Source: CAZWRK01 sp964635875 (lineage in GTDB: Bacteria; Pseudomonadota; Gammaproteobacteria; Burkholderiales; Aquaspirillaceae). From it: a DNA stretch of 32,838 bases. The position numbers were made by a program, and so were the translations under genes. Each line of letters opens with the position of its first letter. Positions within the stretch are counted from its first letter, which is position 1. This document shows, piece after piece, positions 32,163 through 32,838 of the stretch. A model generated the notes under the pieces. It saw only the letters and a list, made by a program, of their open reading frames with translations, was not told the origin of the DNA and did no database searches. The stretch spans positions 1 through 32,838 of the forward strand of contig CAZWRK010000046.1 of NCBI GenBank assembly GCA_964635875.1. The letters run 5' to 3'.

Positions 32163-32717
32163 ATGCCCACCCTCCTTGAGTTTGAAACAAACCGCCTTCG
32201 TCTCCGGCAGTGGAAAGCCGCTGATCGAGCACCTTTTGCTGCACTTAACGCCGACCCGCGCGTCATGCAGTATTTTCCTGCGCCGCTGTCCCGTGTTGAG
32301 AGTGATGCTTTGGCAGATCGTTGCGAATCATGGATTGCGGCCCGAGGTTGGGGGTTTTGGGCGGTTGAAACAAAAGCGACGGGCGCGTTTATCGGCTTTG
32401 TTGGGCTTCATGTGCCATCCGATATGCTTCCTTTTTCGCCATGTGTTGAAATTGGCTGGCGTCTTGCGTTTGAACATTGGGGACATGGCTTTGCATTCGA
32501 GGCCGCGCAAGGCGCGTTGAATGCCGCTTTTCAGACTCTTGGCCTCGATACCGTTGTGTCCTTCACCGCCGTCGGCAATGCGCGCTCCCGCGCCGTGATG
32601 GAGCGCCTCGGCATGTCGGCATCGGGGACGTTTGAGCATCCACTTTTGCCTGAGCATCATCCTCTGCGGCCACATTGCCTCTATCGTTTGGCACGCCCAA
32701 AGGCTGTATTGCGCTAG
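32163..32717 (+). CDS. GNAT family N-acetyltransferase (RimJ/RimL type)
   Basis: A 184-aa acetyl-CoA-dependent acetyltransferase. The N-terminus LLEFETNRLRLRQWKAADRAPF is the usual opening of the RimJ/RimL subgroup. GAFIGFVGLHVP, VEIGWRLAFEHWGHGFAFEAAQGALN (acetyl-CoA pyrophosphate loop region) and TAVGNARSRAVMERLGM (motif B) follow. The frame is open from 32091, but the ATG at 32163 begins the homologous region; no SD is visible at either start, so the start is uncertain. The gene is divergent from ppk2 across a 244-nt gap in which I saw no distinct signal. The substrate may be a protein N-terminus or a small molecule. Confidence 0.88.
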   Translation: MPTLLEFETNRLRLRQWKAADRAPFAALNADPRVMQYFPAPLSRVESDALADRCESWIAARGWGFWAVETKATGAFIGFVGLHVPSDMLPFSPCVEIGWRLAFEHWGHGFAFEAAQGALNAAFQTLGLDTVVSFTAVGNARSRAVMERLGMSASGTFEHPLLPEHHPLRPHCLYRLARPKAVLR

Positions 32718-32838
32718 TTTTTTGGGCGATTTTATCCGCTGATGTTCAGTGCTCACCAAAACTGAAAGGGTCAAATGGGCTGTGTTGATCGTGCCGGTGG
32801 GGATGTTTCTTTATTATTTATTTCTAATAAATTCAATG

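Noticed and set aside
31978..32244. 88-codon minus-strand frame upstream of ppk2
   Set aside because: It overlaps the GNAT gene start, has no SD or family match, and ppk2 has its own well-placed SD at 31918.
1..32838. CRISPR arrays, tRNA/rRNA genes, insertion sequences, prophage or integration sites
   Set aside because: No regularly spaced repeats, cloverleaf patterns, transposase/integrase motifs or long terminal repeats were recognised when reading both strands; a tRNA and CRISPR scan would be decisive.

Overview
The window looks like chromosomal DNA of a betaproteobacterium, most plausibly of the order Neisseriales (Chitinibacteraceae-like). This is judged from a moderate base composition, a cbb3 oxidase, a class I PHA synthase, PPK2, a PepN/M61 peptidase pair and many membrane-anchored signalling proteins. 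That placement is an impression from gene content, not a computed one. I saw no rRNA, tRNA, CRISPR array, insertion sequence or phage gene. Most of the window is intact, tightly packed operons separated by hairpin terminators.

Layout. 1-1054 (-): 5' part of ccoN (cbb3 oxidase subunit I), running off the left edge. 1055-1460: regulatory gap holding an FNR/ANR-type palindrome that sits between two divergent -10-like hexamers. 1461-6423 (+): M61 peptidase, pepN and a hotdog acyl-CoA thioesterase, then a terminator. 6509-6709 (-): a 66-aa zinc-ribbon protein with a possible long structured leader. 7013-11575 (-): a five-PAS GGDEF-EAL protein followed by an M14 carboxypeptidase-like protein. 11812-13533 (+): phaC. 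13668-14282 (+): LysE/ArgO-type exporter. 14339-18625 (-): ccoG, fixH, a YbaY-like lipoprotein, a dienoyl-CoA isomerase-like crotonase, a small lipoprotein and ychJ. 18864-19316 (+): mscL with a zinc-ribbon tail. 19329-20122 (+): promoter, yybP-ykoY manganese riboswitch and a GDT1/UPF0016 cation exporter. 20226-26476 (-): four-gene signalling operon (Cache-GAF-HD-GYP, FecR-domain protein, OmpA-domain lipoprotein, CHASE2 class III cyclase). 27032-30689 (+): SulP transporter plus MASE1-PAS histidine kinase. 30755-31918 (-): PPK2 with a long low-complexity N-terminus. 32163-32717 (+): GNAT acetyltransferase.

How the genes fit together. There are two themes. The first is micro-oxic respiration: ccoN behind a likely FNR promoter, with the assembly genes ccoG and fixH 16 kb away. 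The second is second-messenger and envelope sensing: c-di-GMP turnover (GGDEF-EAL and probably HD-GYP), a cyclic-nucleotide cyclase and a MASE1 histidine kinase without an adjacent response regulator. Carbon and phosphate storage (phaC, ppk2) and acyl-CoA handling (thioesterase, dienoyl-CoA isomerase) are scattered between them. The best candidate for a little-described system is the HD-GYP/FecR/OmpA/CHASE2-cyclase operon at 22.4-26.5 kb, whose HD-GYP and cyclase domains both depart from textbook motifs. The manganese riboswitch is a well-supported regulatory RNA with two visible, mutually exclusive hairpins in its expression platform.
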